Origin: Stenopsyche tienmushanensis
Lineage: Eukaryota > Arthropoda > Insecta > Trichoptera > Stenopsychidae
Length of the DNA: 64,000 nt
Assembly (NCBI GenBank): GCA_008973525.1
Contig: WACJ01000042.1
Span: forward strand, 496,001-560,000
Direction: 5' to 3'
The notes below the pieces were generated by a model, which saw nothing but the letters and a program-made list of their open reading frames with translations, ran no database searches and had not been told where the DNA came from. Made by a program: the position numbers and the translations under genes. Positions within the stretch are counted from its first letter, which is position 1; every line of letters begins with the position of its first letter. Of this stretch, positions 32,701 through 44,314 are shown piece after piece.

Positions 32701-34270
32701 TAAAATACGTAAATACTTTTCGATACCCTCAATATTAAAACATTATCACTAAGTATGATACATTTTTGTATTTAGTGAAAATTTACACGCCATAATTAAC
32801 AATATAATGTACCATAAGGACGGGTTTATTCTAAATGTGCCGGTTCTCTTCGTTATATGCGATGATAAATATTAAGCAGATTAAATCAGTCAAACGCGTA
32901 TTTGATTTAACTGATTAATTTATTCGCTTATTTGGTTTGTTTAATCAATATTATGCCCAATTGACTCGACTAATATGATTTTGATTGATGTAGGGTTGGT
33001 CGTGGCTGGTTGAATTCGAATTTGTCAATTTAGCGTTGGTATTCAGCGAACATCAGTATTCATGGAAATGTATTACAGAATCACCAATTGACCTTTGATT
33101 TGATCGTAAAGCCTCCATCGGGGAGAATTTTGCTTTGTAGCCGAGTGCGAAGCAATTTAAATATCAATAATAATAGGCCAGTTTGATTTCAGCTACTCAT
33201 CAAGTTCTTAGATGAATAAAATGCGCGAAATAGGCTATATACTCGTGGAGTTCCACTGAAATTGATTATAGCCACAGAAGTAATAATTCTAAAAATATCG
33301 TTTTATTATAAATATGAACATTGATTTTTGTATATAATATCTACTGTAAGTTGATTGTAGTATACTTATATTATTTAAGAAAGTGCAAACAATAAGTTGG
33401 CAAAGTTTTATTGCAATTGAATGAACGGTATGGCAGCGCCTTAAATACGAACAAACAAACATTATTTTTTATATATTAATCTATACTTATGTTACTCGCA
33501 GAATCTTTAACAATAAGTGGATGAAGTTTTATCGCAATCCGATGATCGATATGGCAGTGCATTTCGAACGAACAAAACCAATTTCATTTTTATATATTAG
33601 ATTATTTAAAAAACCCGGTTTAACCGCAATATTTTGCAATGTTATAAATAGGGCGTGGAAAATATTTCAAGACCATAAACCGTCGGAAATAAATCGGGAC
33701 TGTACCGGAAGTTGATAATGGCGGTTTCTTTATATGCCGGGGTATAAATAGCCGATAACTCTGGTTATTGTTAAGACCGAATAACCGTTAATGTCCGCCC
33801 CATTTGAGATTGCAATCGTGGCCGGTGGGCGATGACTACCCCGTTCTGAGGACGCGTTATTTCATCGTTTCGTGACGAAATTTCGGCGAGAAAAATATCT
33901 CGCCACTTAACAGTGCGTCCGTTAAATTTTATAAGCCATCCAGAGGACCGTTATATCGGCGGTCCGGGGACCGTGAAAACGAGCAGATTTCAAATTGCAC
34001 TCCGGGTCATAACCGACCGGTTTTTAAGTGCTCAAATGGGTCAATATATTTGAAGAGGGCGAGGAAAGCGTTATTAAATATACAGCATGCCCGAAAGTCT
34101 GTCTGCCGCGCTTACGCACCGGATTGAGCACATTAAAAAGAATCAAATTAATTATTCATGGCCTACGGCAGTTATCTCCAAGCGCAATGAGCGTGGGAGC
34201 TAATAATAAAATAATTGGAAAACTACAAAGATGTGATTAAATTTTGTATTTGCGCAGATAAATTCAAAGA
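32701..34270. other. no gene; contains a GC-richer unique block
   Basis: 33650-34230 has higher GC and CpG content than its surroundings, several inverted GC motifs (GGCGGTCCGGGGACCG) and ATTA-type sites, without a convincing exon. It resembles conserved non-coding DNA more than coding sequence. Confidence 0.35.
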
Positions 34271-34530
34271 TGTAACGTAGGGCGGGGGCGCTTGGCCGTA
34301 GAACCCCCGAGTTGCAACCCACCCTGCACATGTGCTTCAGTATTGACGAACTCACAATTGGGTTTGTTCGCTATTGGGTTGATTGAGGGTGATAAAAGAG
34401 CAAGATTCAATCGGAGAGTAGTTCCAGCTACGAGACTAGCGGGGAACCGGCAGGAAGAACACATGTTCCCGCGTTCAAGTCTATCAATCGATTTTCCGTT
34501 CGTCTTCTCGACGCAAATACATTTCAAACT
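34271..34530 (-). repeat. possible diverged LTR start
   Basis: TGTAACGTAGGGCGGGGGCG resembles the reverse-orientation start of the LTR copies at 49838 and 62543-63016 (TGTAACGTTAAGGCGGGGGC). Similarity is lost after about 30 bp, so the call is tentative. Confidence 0.3.
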
Positions 34531-34588
34531 TATATATGACAGATGAAAACTTAGACAATTTTTATGTCCAAAAATAATAATACAGGGG

Positions 34589-34613
34589 GCGCAATTCTGT
34601 CATAGAATTGCGC
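34589..34613. other. perfect 10-bp hairpin
   Basis: GCGCAATTCT, 5-base loop, AGAATTGCGC. There is no adjacent T-run or gene, and function is unknown. Confidence 0.6.
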
Positions 34614-35189
34614 ACGCAAAGTTTCAATTCTGGCCAATCCGAGACGATTGAAAATGGTGATTTAACTAAGTTCTGAATTTAAGTTATCATGAGCCCTCGT
34701 TGCTTCAAATTTTATTGCTTTTATAATCAGTTCAATATTTAATATACAGCTAACACTTTAGAATCCGGGCGATTTTTCGCAAGAAACTCTATTTCATTGG
34801 TAAAATTGATATAATTCTTAAATTAGCTAATAGATTGAAACGAAATTTTAATAGTGACCACAAAAGAGTTTATCACATTGATAAATATAAACATAATACT
34901 GGTTTTCAATCTGTGGTGCGTGTATCAGCTTGATACAATGCAAAAAGTGATTCTTTTTAATTTGGATTTTATGATTAAGAGACGTTTCTACCTTGTTGGT
35001 TCAAAGCTCAAATTTATTTTCTTCGTATATTGGAAAGAACCAATATTTAAAAATACGTTCAGTAAATTTCAAGATGATATAAATAAAATTGGCAAAGTTA
35101 TAGGCTGACGATGAGAAGCTGCGCTTCGCGAAGCTGACGGGAGGAGTCCTTTTGTCCAAGCTCATGGAAGTGCTTTCATACGCCCTAGA

Positions 35190-35500
35190 TGAGCAATCTT
35201 TATAAAATTTAGCAAGCACGTGTATAATAAATGTCTTCATCGTATAGACTACAATTATCCAAAAATATTCAAAAGTGTTTATTTAATGAACAAAAAACTA
35301 CAAAAAATGTTGGTAAAAACATAAATTTTTCTTTGATCGCTCACTATTTTTTTATTTTTTAATATTTCTTTTTAATTATAGTCTAATATGTACACAATAT
35401 TATACAAAGTAAAAATATGTTTGATTTTTTTGCTGTAAATCATCTGTTCAGGATTTAAAACTTCCGTGGTGAAGAATGTCATCGCTCGCGCACCGAAATA
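35190..35500 (-). repeat. inverted partner of 19000-19350
   Basis: See the entry at 19000. Boundaries are similar at both loci (AAGAATGTCATCGCTCG on one side, GCACGTGTATAATAAA on the other). Confidence 0.7.
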
Positions 35501-35509
35501 AGTGACTAT

Positions 35510-37890
35510 TATATAATCGTATATAGATAATAGAGTCCCTTAAAATAGTATTATTTTAAAATATCAGGGTAACACAGGGAGAGAGATACGTTAGTGAGTC
35601 TTAAGCTTTGTATCAAATAATGAAATAAGTCGGCTTTATTCTTAATCTCTCGGGATCGCCAATAAAGTCTCGCAGTTGGGTCACACTGACCATCACAGTT
35701 TTTACAATTGACGTCATTTGATACATATTTAAGCTATGCGCTTATTACAGTTTACATAGTTGTCGAAATTGCTTTTCAAAAAATATATTCAATGTGTTTT
35801 TAATATAAAAATGCAATTTTGTAAGTTTTTTATCGGGATATGTCTATTATTACAAAAAGCTCTTTAAAAAGTATATTATGGGGACCGCCATTATTATACT
35901 TAATTACATATTGCTGGATATTACAGGAACGTGTTAAGCACCATGTAAGCTAATATTCCAATCGGCTTCCGGATATGCAATTATTTTTTATGGATCAAAA
36001 AATAAAATTTAGGGATTTTTTCAGCGCGAAAACTAATAAAAAGGGATCAATTAAATAATAAATTCCTCCCCCCGGTCCGAGCATTGGATTACTAATTTCT
36101 CAACGTCATATATCACGCAATTAGTTCGAAAGCCCTAAAAGCTTCAGTTAGTTTTGCGCCCAAAAAAGGGGTTAATAAAATTAGAACCAATGGCGAGAGC
36201 TTGCGTGCTAAAACAATAAGATTTACTGCCGGGAACACAACTTTTACATTCGTTAGAAAGACTCTAGGCCAGCGCTAAGAAGGCTGTATCCGATTAATTC
36301 GACCCTAACAAGTCTCCAAGGATCGGATGAATCTCTATACGAACAGGATCCGATTTATTTCTCATTCGATGCTTTAATAGCCCTATTCTCGCATTTTAAA
36401 AAATGTATTTGTAATATAATAATTATTTTATGGAGAACGCCCGCAAATAAGTTATCGCCAGCATTCGTAGTAGATTTTGCGTATTTGGGCGGTCCGGTAT
36501 TTTCCTGCTCTTCAAAGTGTCAGTCACCTGATGTCTTCTAATGTTATAAAGCACATTTTTGCTGGAAATCTTAATTTTATCAGCAATTATTTATTTTTTA
36601 GCAATTATATAGATACAAATTACGATATTTAATACATAATTTGATTGATTTCGTCATTTTATAAAAAAAATCGTATTTTTTTAAAAATTATATAGCACTT
36701 AGCGATAATGATTATCTTAGCTCTTTTTATTGCGTTTGCATCAACAAAGTGCTTATTATGATGTATGTGTTAAGTAGATTCTCATGTTTTTAGACGAAAC
36801 TCCATTATATGCTAGGTGTTTCCAAACTTATTGGCGGTAGTGTGTATATCAGCGTTTATGGGCATTATTTGTGAAATAAATTACAGGATCGATATGATCT
36901 GATCCTTTTTATATCCTCGTTCAAGTATCCGCCTAATGTACGCCCAAGTCCCTCGAAAAAAATGTCCTTTACTAAAAATATTTTAAAATATTCGAACCAT
37001 TTTTTTCAGGCTGAAAAAGATATAAACAAAAAATGCCCAAGCTTGACGGTAAAAATAATTTGCTTTTGCTTAAAGTACATTTCAAGCCTCTTCATCTTCA
37101 GCGCTCGTAGGCCTAGTCGAATTTTCACCACTTCCATTTTGCCTTTTTCGTTCCGACAGACCGTACGTGTTTATGCTGCGTTCGAATGAATTAAGTGCGT
37201 CCGTCATTATTTTTTTTAACTATCGCAATTTTCGCCGACCTTTTTTATTCCTCAAAAAATATAATAAGAAGGCTCGTGATTATAGACGAGTGTCTCTTCA
37301 GTTCGCATATTTACTTATCATTAAGATGAAATATAATTGGATGTCCGCTAAAATGAGTCATGAAATGGCTGAAGACGAAAAAATGGTATTCTTGGTGCAG
37401 AGGGTTGTTTGGATGACCTTGCGTCAAGGTGCGTGAATTATTCATTGTATTTTGATATCTCGTGCCGTTAGGGGATGTTCTCGCCGTGCAAACAATGGAC
37501 TCTTATTTTCTTTTCGTTTTCATGTTGTAATAGGTTCGAGTTGAAAAACTCCAATGCGACAATACATAATCAAACAGAATACAAGGGAAAAAATGTTTTT
37601 TTCACCTTGAAAAAGACAATGTTTTACAAACATTTCCAATCAGAAAGCGTCGAAGACAATCAGGAAATTCATCTCCAAATGTAAATATTTCATCAAGTCC
37701 TGATAATGTAGCGGAAATTTGATGAAATGGATAAACATATGCGAACTTTGAATTTGACAAAAAATATGTATGGTTGTTCAACTCTATTAAACTATAACGA
37801 GCTTAAATATTTCATTGAATATAAAACATTCTTATTCATTCAAAATATTGGAAGATTTTAGCTTCCAAACTAATTTAAGCCAAGTATAAA
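35510..37890. other. no supported gene; a few coding-like frames
   Basis: At 36060-36300 and 37080-37250 the sequence is GC-richer and unique-looking. A plus-strand frame around 37320-37435 (SAKMSHEMAEDEKMVFLVQR) and a minus-strand one around 37090-37150 (QNGSGENSTRPTSAEDEEA) look coding-like but lack clear splice sites or homology. They are not called. Confidence 0.3.
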
Positions 37891-37893
37891 ACA

Positions 37894-38862
37894 TCACTCA
37901 ATAAGTTCGTAGGATGATATATAGTTGCCACTATTATTGATAAATATATGGTTTTTGATTTTGACTAATAATTCATTTGAAAGACTCAAGTTTCATATTA
38001 TACGTGTCGAAATTCCATAACAATCTGACGATTAGTCCACAAGTTACAGTGGTTATAGTAGTGTTACTTCTGTAATTTTCAAAACAATAGAAACATCAGA
38101 ATTTCGTGTGATAAAACATTGTTTTTTAATGGACAAAAATATCTTTGAAGCAGAACAATGACTCGAAAAGTGATATTCGGACTCTGTTCCATCGAAACGA
38201 TAGAGAAGTGGTTTGGTGATTTTGAGCATCATCCAAATTCGGTCAAATTTGTTCCCAAAAAAATTTAAAAAAGGCTATAACACAGATGGCCGAATCCTTA
38301 AAAATATCAGAAGATAGTGTATACACCATTTTGCATCAACATATATCCATGAGAATACTTTGTTCGAAGTGAGTACTGTATTTGCTTATGGTATATCAAA
38401 AAGAACAACTCGTCGACAATTCAGAGCGCTGTTTGGAGCTGTTTCAGCAAAATAAAAAGGATTTTCTTGCTACGGTATGTGATGATAAATGAAACATGGA
38501 TCCTTCATTACACTCCAGGCTCAAATCAATAGTCAGTTGAGTGGACAGCAACCGGTGAAAGCCGCTCAAAGCGATCAAAAACGCAAATGTTAGGGTTTTC
38601 GCTTCTGTATTTTAGGGTGTGATAGGTAATAGTCTTTGGATTCCCAAAGACTATTACCTATTTGTAGACCTAAAACGAATGCTCCAGGGAAAGATATTTG
38701 GTTCCAATGAAGAAATTATTGCCGCAAATTAAGCCTATTTTGAAGTCAAAGATAAATCTTTCTACAAAAAGGTATTGAAACTTTGGAAAATCATTGGAAT
38801 AAATGTATCACTCTTGAAGGAGAAAAGTATATTTTTTAGTCATCCTACGAACTTATTGAGTG
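37894..38862 (+). pseudogene. group C mariner, nearly full length, internally deleted
   Basis: Inverted ends of about 24 bp: TCACTCAATAAGTTCGTAGG at 37894 and its complement ending at 38862, with TA outside on the right. In the plus-strand frames one can read MDKNIFEAEQ, IEKWFGDFEHHPNS, CLELF/QQNKKDF, DETW-type remains (NETWILHYTPGSN), then after a deletion DLKRMLQGKIFGSNEEII, KDKSFYKK and WNKCITLEGE. This is the order of a mariner transposase from N- to C-terminus. Stops and frameshifts are frequent, and the region with the second and most of the third catalytic Asp is deleted. A hairpin lies at the deletion (38622-38661). Confidence 0.85.
38622..38661. other. perfect 18-bp hairpin at the mariner deletion junction
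   Basis: ATAGGTAATAGTCTTTGG, loop ATTC, then the exact complement. The right arm is part of the transposase frame (KDYYLF). The left arm is its inverted copy and replaces missing coding sequence. Confidence 0.85.
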
Positions 38863-38914
38863 ATATCTTGAAATACTATTAGATTTGTTTACAATGTTGT
38901 ATTTTGCTTTGTTT

Positions 38915-39300
38915 TTAACCCTTTGAGTAGTGAGCTAATTTTAAATCATCATATACTTAGATGCTATATTCGTATGTCCGCCACTTATCATCTGTACAAA
39001 TCCACTTATCTGTCAGGACCGCGCAGGGCGTATAAAGCTTGTATATAAATAAATAAGCATTGTCGATAGCACATAATATTCGATTATTTATTCAAGTAAA
39101 CATAAACAATACACTTGAAATCGATTCATTTGGGTTATAATTATTAGTCGATAAATTTTGGTTACCGATCTAATCGTAAGATGTATGAAAGACACTCTTT
39201 CCTTACTGTTTATCTCCAAACTCAACGTGCAAGACACTCTCCTTCTCTGTCTCTCTCTGAGCGTTCTCAGGGACATACAGACGATACATGACAGATGAAA
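38915..39300 (+). mobile_element. piggyBac-like family F copy with TTAA
   Basis: TTAA (38915-38918) is followed by CCCTTTGAGTAGTGAGC. Downstream are ATTCGTATGTCCGCCACTTA, CAGGACCGCGCAGGGCG and the ACACTCTCCTTCTCTG block. It lies 53 bp after the group C mariner. The far end is not clear and there is no transposase. Confidence 0.5.
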
Positions 39301-41270
39301 TTTAAATTTCATGACGAGTAGATCTAGAAACTATCGAGCCGGCAAGGCGCGTTAATTCGCTTTAATACATTTTTAAGCCATTAAATAATCATTTAGACCT
39401 GTAGATAGACTGATAATATTTATATTGAATGTAAGGATTAATCCAGGGGAAATTTCTAGAATAGAAGCGATTGGAATTAGGTGATGAAGCCTTTGTATGG
39501 TAATGCAGTCCATTGAACTGAAGATAGTGTTGATTAACTCCATATAAGTTACGGAGCAGGGAACGAATAAATTTGTATTGAATTATACGAATCTTGACCT
39601 GAAAATAAATAATATTTTTTTACAATCATACTGGCATAATATCGTATATTTTTATATGTAATATTTGCTTTTAATAACAGAAAAATGAGTCGCGTAGACG
39701 AACGATTTGCGACATCAACGACGAAGCACTGCAGGCGAAAATTGTACGAAATTCATCGACTTATTTACAATTCCTTCCAATGTGCTTAGGTGCTTCTTTG
39801 GCAATCTTTAAGCACTACTAAATGATTAAGCATGATCCAAAGACTTTATTTAGTATCATATAATAAAAGCTGAAAAAAGCACTCAATCCGAATAATTGAA
39901 ATAATGCATGAGAGATTGTATTTCTTTGGTGGATTTGGGATTCGAAATTCTTTTTAATCCCATTATATTCATCTAATTTGACACCAATTATTTTTCATTT
40001 TTCTTAGACCACAAAAGCATTAACGATGTACGATTAAATGTTAATGACATATAATAAATACGTTTCAATTAACGATTACAGAGCTTTGTATTGATCTCAT
40101 AAAATCGGACATTTCATATGAAAACATTCGATTTTACGCTGTCAAATCCAGATAAAAATGCTTAATAAAATATACTCCATTATCGTTCGACATTTATATT
40201 ATTATCAAGCTGTCAAGTATATTGTTCGAGCATTGAAAACGAACTATTCGGTCGCAAGTCGTTTTTGAACATCCCAAAACATCTCCATGGACCAGCGTTT
40301 GAAATATTTATAAGAAACATTCATTTGTGAGACGTCTCATCATAAATATGGCATGTTTCGCCTTTTTGCGGTGTTGATATGGGTTCTAAAAAAGAGAAAG
40401 TTCAATCAACGCGGTAAATCGCCATTCGGCATGAGATTTCGTTTATCGTCCGTATCCTCCGTATCGTCCATTATGATAAATGTTCCCGATACCCTTCATC
40501 CGAACTTGGAAATATATTATTAGGCCAATATTTATCTTTAGGTCGTTTTTCACCTATATTCTTCTCTAATAAAATACAAACAATGGGAGAATTTTATCGG
40601 ATTCAGACGCGTTGATCTGGCTTATGTGATATATAAGGATGGCCATAAATCAATACTAAACTATCATTTTTGCTATATTTCGAGATTTAAAATGTATGCA
40701 GATACATTGAATAATTCATAAAAATTGACGTTTTCTTGATGTTCTGAATTTCAGGTTCACAAAAGGCCTACTTCCATAATAGTCAGACACGAACGCTATG
40801 CATGAATAATGGGATTTCATGTTTGTCTTTGGGGGTAGTCGTTGGATTGGAAGTAATGTATTAAAACGTGTTTGACCCTGTGAACATGAAGTGTATTACA
40901 ATATCTTGGCCATTAGATCTGAGACTTAGTAACAATCGCCAACATCGCCGGGCTTAGATCTAAAAACTCGATAAGTCCCAAGTTTTAGCACGAAACGTCC
41001 GTTAAAGTACCTGTTAAATCATTTTAATTAAGGCGTAGTGCGATAAACGCTGGCAAATAGTTGCTGTTTACTAAGTTTTTTGAAATATTAGATACATTTC
41101 ACAATATATATAATTAAAGTCGATATATTAGCATCTGTGAAACATATTACGACACAACTTAATAAATGCATTATAAAATTTGTATTAACCAGATAGAATG
41201 TGCTGAATGAATCTAAAGAAGAATATTTTAGGACTGAATCTGGCAAAAGTAAGACTTCACATTAAAATTT
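39301..41270. other. AT-rich interval without recognised genes
   Basis: Nothing beyond short open frames was recognised. Confidence 0.35.
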
Positions 41271-41663
41271 TACAGGGTCTTTTAATAAAGACGCTCAAAA
41301 TTTGTTAGGGTTTAGATGCCATGATATTAAAGCAAAACCTCTAAAATTAATATGAATTATGTAATCATATATGGCCAATTATCATGGAAAATTATAGTGT
41401 TGAATGTTGCGTGCAAAGTGTCAAATTTTATTTTCAAAAACAGTGCTCCATTCGAGAAAAAATATCATTAGCGATGAGGCCCAATTTTAGATTAAAATAT
41501 GTGTGAACAAGCAAAATTATCAGATTTGGGATGATACCAATCCACATAAGATACACCAGTATCAAATGCATCCCGAAAAAGTTACTAGTTGGTGTGGATT
41601 TTGATCTGGCGGGATGATAAACAATTTCTTGTGGTTGATATGGATATTGATAATATGTGGTTC
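41271..41663 (+). pseudogene. group E transposon, 5' end and central transposase fragment
   Basis: It starts with TACAGGGTCTTTTAATAAAG, the same end as 8290 (reverse). At 41505-41610 the plus strand reads VNKQNYQIWDDTNPHKIHQY then QMHPEKVTSWCGF, a clear stretch of the catalytic domain of this transposase type ('VNKQN-x-R-x-W', '...P-x-x-V-T-V-W-C'). The N-terminal part is deleted and an LTR begins at 41664. The reverse strand has an apparent membrane-like frame that is only antisense. Confidence 0.65.
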
Positions 41664-42032
41664 TGTAGCGTGAGTGATTTAACATCCCCACGCAATAGCG
41701 CTGTTAGTCTGAGCAGATTTATTTATCCAGATTGACAGCGACATCTTCCGTCTCTCTTCAGATGTGTTATTTTGACAGCGCCATCTCTTGTGATCCTGCG
41801 GAGACATTGCACCTGCATACCGATCGATCGCTTCCTGCGTGTACACCGTTGCCCGTTGGGTAGTGACGCGCAGGAGGCGGGAGTCGGGAGAGTCTTCGGT
41901 TAGCCTTGGCTGCGAGAAGTCGTCCTTCTTGCAGCCAGATCTCTCTCTCGTGTGGAATAAATAGTTATTTAGAGAAGAGAGTCTTTTTGTTCGACGCCCG
42001 TCTATTCCCATCCATTCATCCAGCAACATCAT
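41664..42032 (+). repeat. LTR-family repeat copy, right end truncated
   Basis: Begins TGTAGCGTGAGTGATTTAAC and matches 62543-62925 closely, including GTGTGGAATAAATAGTTATT, which holds an AATAAA. It stops after CAGCAACATCA; the final 90 bp of the long copy are missing. Confidence 0.7.
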
Positions 42033-42393
42033 GGCCCATTTTATTTAATTGGTCATTACACCACTTTGTTTCGTTGCAATTCTAAACATATACCAATTTA
42101 TGAAGTGAAACTTTCATAGAAGTGGTGGGATAACTTGAGCTGAACAAGTCAAAAAGAGAAACTTTTCGAGGTACTTGTTGAGGTTTTTTTGAGGTGGCTT
42201 TTAGCCCTTTTGTGGAGCCATTGTCAACCATTTTGACATGGTTTTTTATGGTGTATATACGTTCTTAAAAATTATTATCTACTACTATTTTCCAAAGTCT
42301 TTTTAATACAATATAAATTATTAGCTAAAAGATGAAGCTGTGTTTGTGTAATATATAAAAAGCGTAGCAGGTTGTTTCATGCTTTTCCTAGAC
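42033..42393. other. interval with no supported feature
   Basis: No open frames, RNA or repeats recognised between the LTR copy and the 65-bp array. Confidence 0.3.
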
Positions 42394-42505
42394 AAAGAAA
42401 TTCACTGGTGTCAGGTCTGGATACCGTGTGTACTACGGAATAGGGCACATCCCCCAGCAAAGAAATCCAGTGGTGTCAGGTCGAGAGACCGTGCGTACTA
42501 TACTT
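42394..42505 (+). repeat. 65-bp tandem repeat (copy 4)
   Basis: Two units starting at 42394 and 42459, 65 bp apart. The second contains AAAGAAATCCAGTGGTGTCA, identical to the core at 3 kb. Confidence 0.75.
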
Positions 42506-42794
42506 GTTTAATACTTTTTTTTATGGTACTATCAATCAAAGGAAAGCCAAGAATTTATTTAAAAAAATAAAGTTTTCCAATGTTTAATAAATAGATTTTT
42601 AAAATGCTCATTAGGTCCAGGAAGTCCGACTATTAACTATGGTTGGTGCCGTGATTGGACTCGGCATACAGCAACACGAATCACTTCGTTTCCGAATGAA
42701 ATATTAAATTTTCAACAGGCAATTCGAAATTCAAACGGATCAATATCGTTCATAATGTAACATTTATAAAGATTTTACGACATTGAACATTTAG

Positions 42795-43058
42795 GGAAAA
42801 ACGGAAAAGGTCAATGGCGACCATAAAGGAATCTACGAATTGATGGGATTCAATCCGCGACAGTTCTACGAAAAATATCCAAAGGTGAGTCGCTTCGGAT
42901 TGAGGACATTTTCTGTTATTTGTCTCCGGTTGACGTTTCTCACTGAAAGAAAATTTACAGTCGACAAAACACCACCGTCTTCAGACGATATGTCTCAGAA
43001 TGCGAATAAAGGAAGGACTTTGAGCGCGAAATTGCCCCGCCGGGTGTGGCAGCCATAA
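42795..43058 (+). CDS. candidate terminal exon of an unidentified plus-strand gene
   Basis: After an acceptor-like TTTAG (which is also an in-frame stop) the plus strand is open for 87 codons to TAA at 43056-43058. The peptide runs GKTEKVNGDHKGIYELMGFN, PRQFYEKYPK, a basic-hydrophobic middle (VSRFGLRTFSVICLRLTFL) and ends TPPSSDDMSQNANK...RRVWQP. Two AATAAA signals follow at 43084-43089 and 43107-43112. A GTGAGT at 42885 and a TTTACAG at 42954-42960 bound a possible 76-nt optional intron; removing it shifts the frame, so I prefer the unspliced reading. The upstream acceptor has a weak pyrimidine tract. The protein is not recognised. Composition, Asp/Ser-rich end and the poly(A) signals argue for a real exon, but no partner exon was found. 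Confidence 0.4.
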   Translation, partial: GKTEKVNGDHKGIYELMGFNPRQFYEKYPKVSRFGLRTFSVICLRLTFLTERKFTVDKTPPSSDDMSQNANKGRTLSAKLPRRVWQP

Positions 43059-43083
43059 TGGCCACTGGAGATGGACCATTTGA

Positions 43084-43112
43084 AATAAAGGATACAGGGA
43101 TCGAATAATAAA
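43084..43112 (+). terminator. two AATAAA poly(A) signals
   Basis: AATAAA at 43084 and 43107, 25-50 nt after the stop of the candidate exon 42795-43058. Confidence 0.4.
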
Positions 43113-43206
43113 CAGTTCTAATAAATTAGCCAATATCCAACGAGATTTACACCAACGAAATACAATACCTTTGGGAATTTTCAAATATTGCATTTATTAT
43201 TTCATA

Positions 43207-43443
43207 TACAGAGTGCGACAAGGAAACTGTCTTAATTTATTGCCTATGTATTTTTGAATGCACGTTTTGTGACGATGATTATACAGTCGCTTGAAAAATA
43301 CGCCTCTAAGGCGAACGCGTACCTCTCCGCCAAAAAACTTTAAGTCCTGCTCTTTCGAATGAGTGTGATCTCATTCCTTTCAGAATAACTGTCGCTTCAG
43401 GGCGCGCGTTTCAAATAAGGAAGTTTCCCTGTCGCATAATATA
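43207..43443. mobile_element. TACAG-type MITE, copy 1
   Basis: The left end TACAGAGTGCGACAAGGAAA is inversely repeated on the right (AAGTTTCCCTGTCGCATAAT). Internal match to the copy at 47221 is strongest near the right end (GGCGCGCGTTTCAAATAAGG). No ORF. Confidence 0.7.
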
Positions 43444-44314
43444 TTAGGTCATCCCGAAAGAAATCCATTTTTTATATTTTTATTTACCAATCAATGTAAA
43501 ATATAATCTCCTTCATTATTTGCAATTAATTAATACATTTCCTGCATGTTTTCAATTTTTTATAAAAACTTTACAGTTTTGATTGAAAATTTGTCGACAA
43601 TAAACATTTGCAATTATTGTTTTGATCAATTGGAAAAGTAAAGAAGTTTAAAGAAGTCTGAATCATTTCCATGGAATTTGCTGTTAATATTGGGGCATCA
43701 TTGCATTTCAATATGCTGCTCATATTATTGAAAAAATAAATTTTCTCAACATTTGCTGAATCTTGTAAAAGGCAATGACCTACGTTTTTCCCAATGGATT
43801 ATTTCTACTTGAGGAAATACGAATGGGATCAATGCTCTATTTATTACATATTCTTTACTCTAAGTTAAATAACTGTAAGAAACTCCTTATCTTATACTAT
43901 TTTGCATCGAATGCTACCTTTCATGAAATCCGATTCAGAATACGATAAGGAATAGCGGACAAAGTAGGATGAAAGCACCGACTGCATTTATTGAGTATTG
44001 GCGTGTCTTAAAAGCGAGCTCTGGGCCATTGCTTCTTATATAAATTTAGTTCTTTGCTAGCATGAATATAATATTACATGGAAACGTAAAAAAAATATAT
44101 TCTAACGATATTGAAAATTGGCAGAAAATATTTTATTAAATACGAGGGACATCTAGAAGTAAAGGTTACAAGGATTCCTGAGGCAGTAATAGTCTGGTAA
44201 CCCTCTTCCCTTCTAAACCCAACAGCACTCAGTCGCCAGACTGTCATAATCATAGTTCAGAAACACGTCAGAACACAACTATTAATTCACACGGGTTAGA
44301 TGAGATTCAATTTA
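43444..44314. other. AT-rich interval, no gene
   Basis: ATTAGGTCATCCCGAAAGAA at 43444-43463 resembles a mariner-type end but has no partner that I can find. Confidence 0.35.

Noticed and set aside
41434..41691. Minus-strand frame with a membrane-like segment, considered as the missing TM1 exon of the GPCR
   Set aside because: The opposite strand clearly encodes group E transposase (VNKQNYQIWDDTNPHK), and the start lies in an LTR repeat. It lacks the GN of TM1 and a matching donor.
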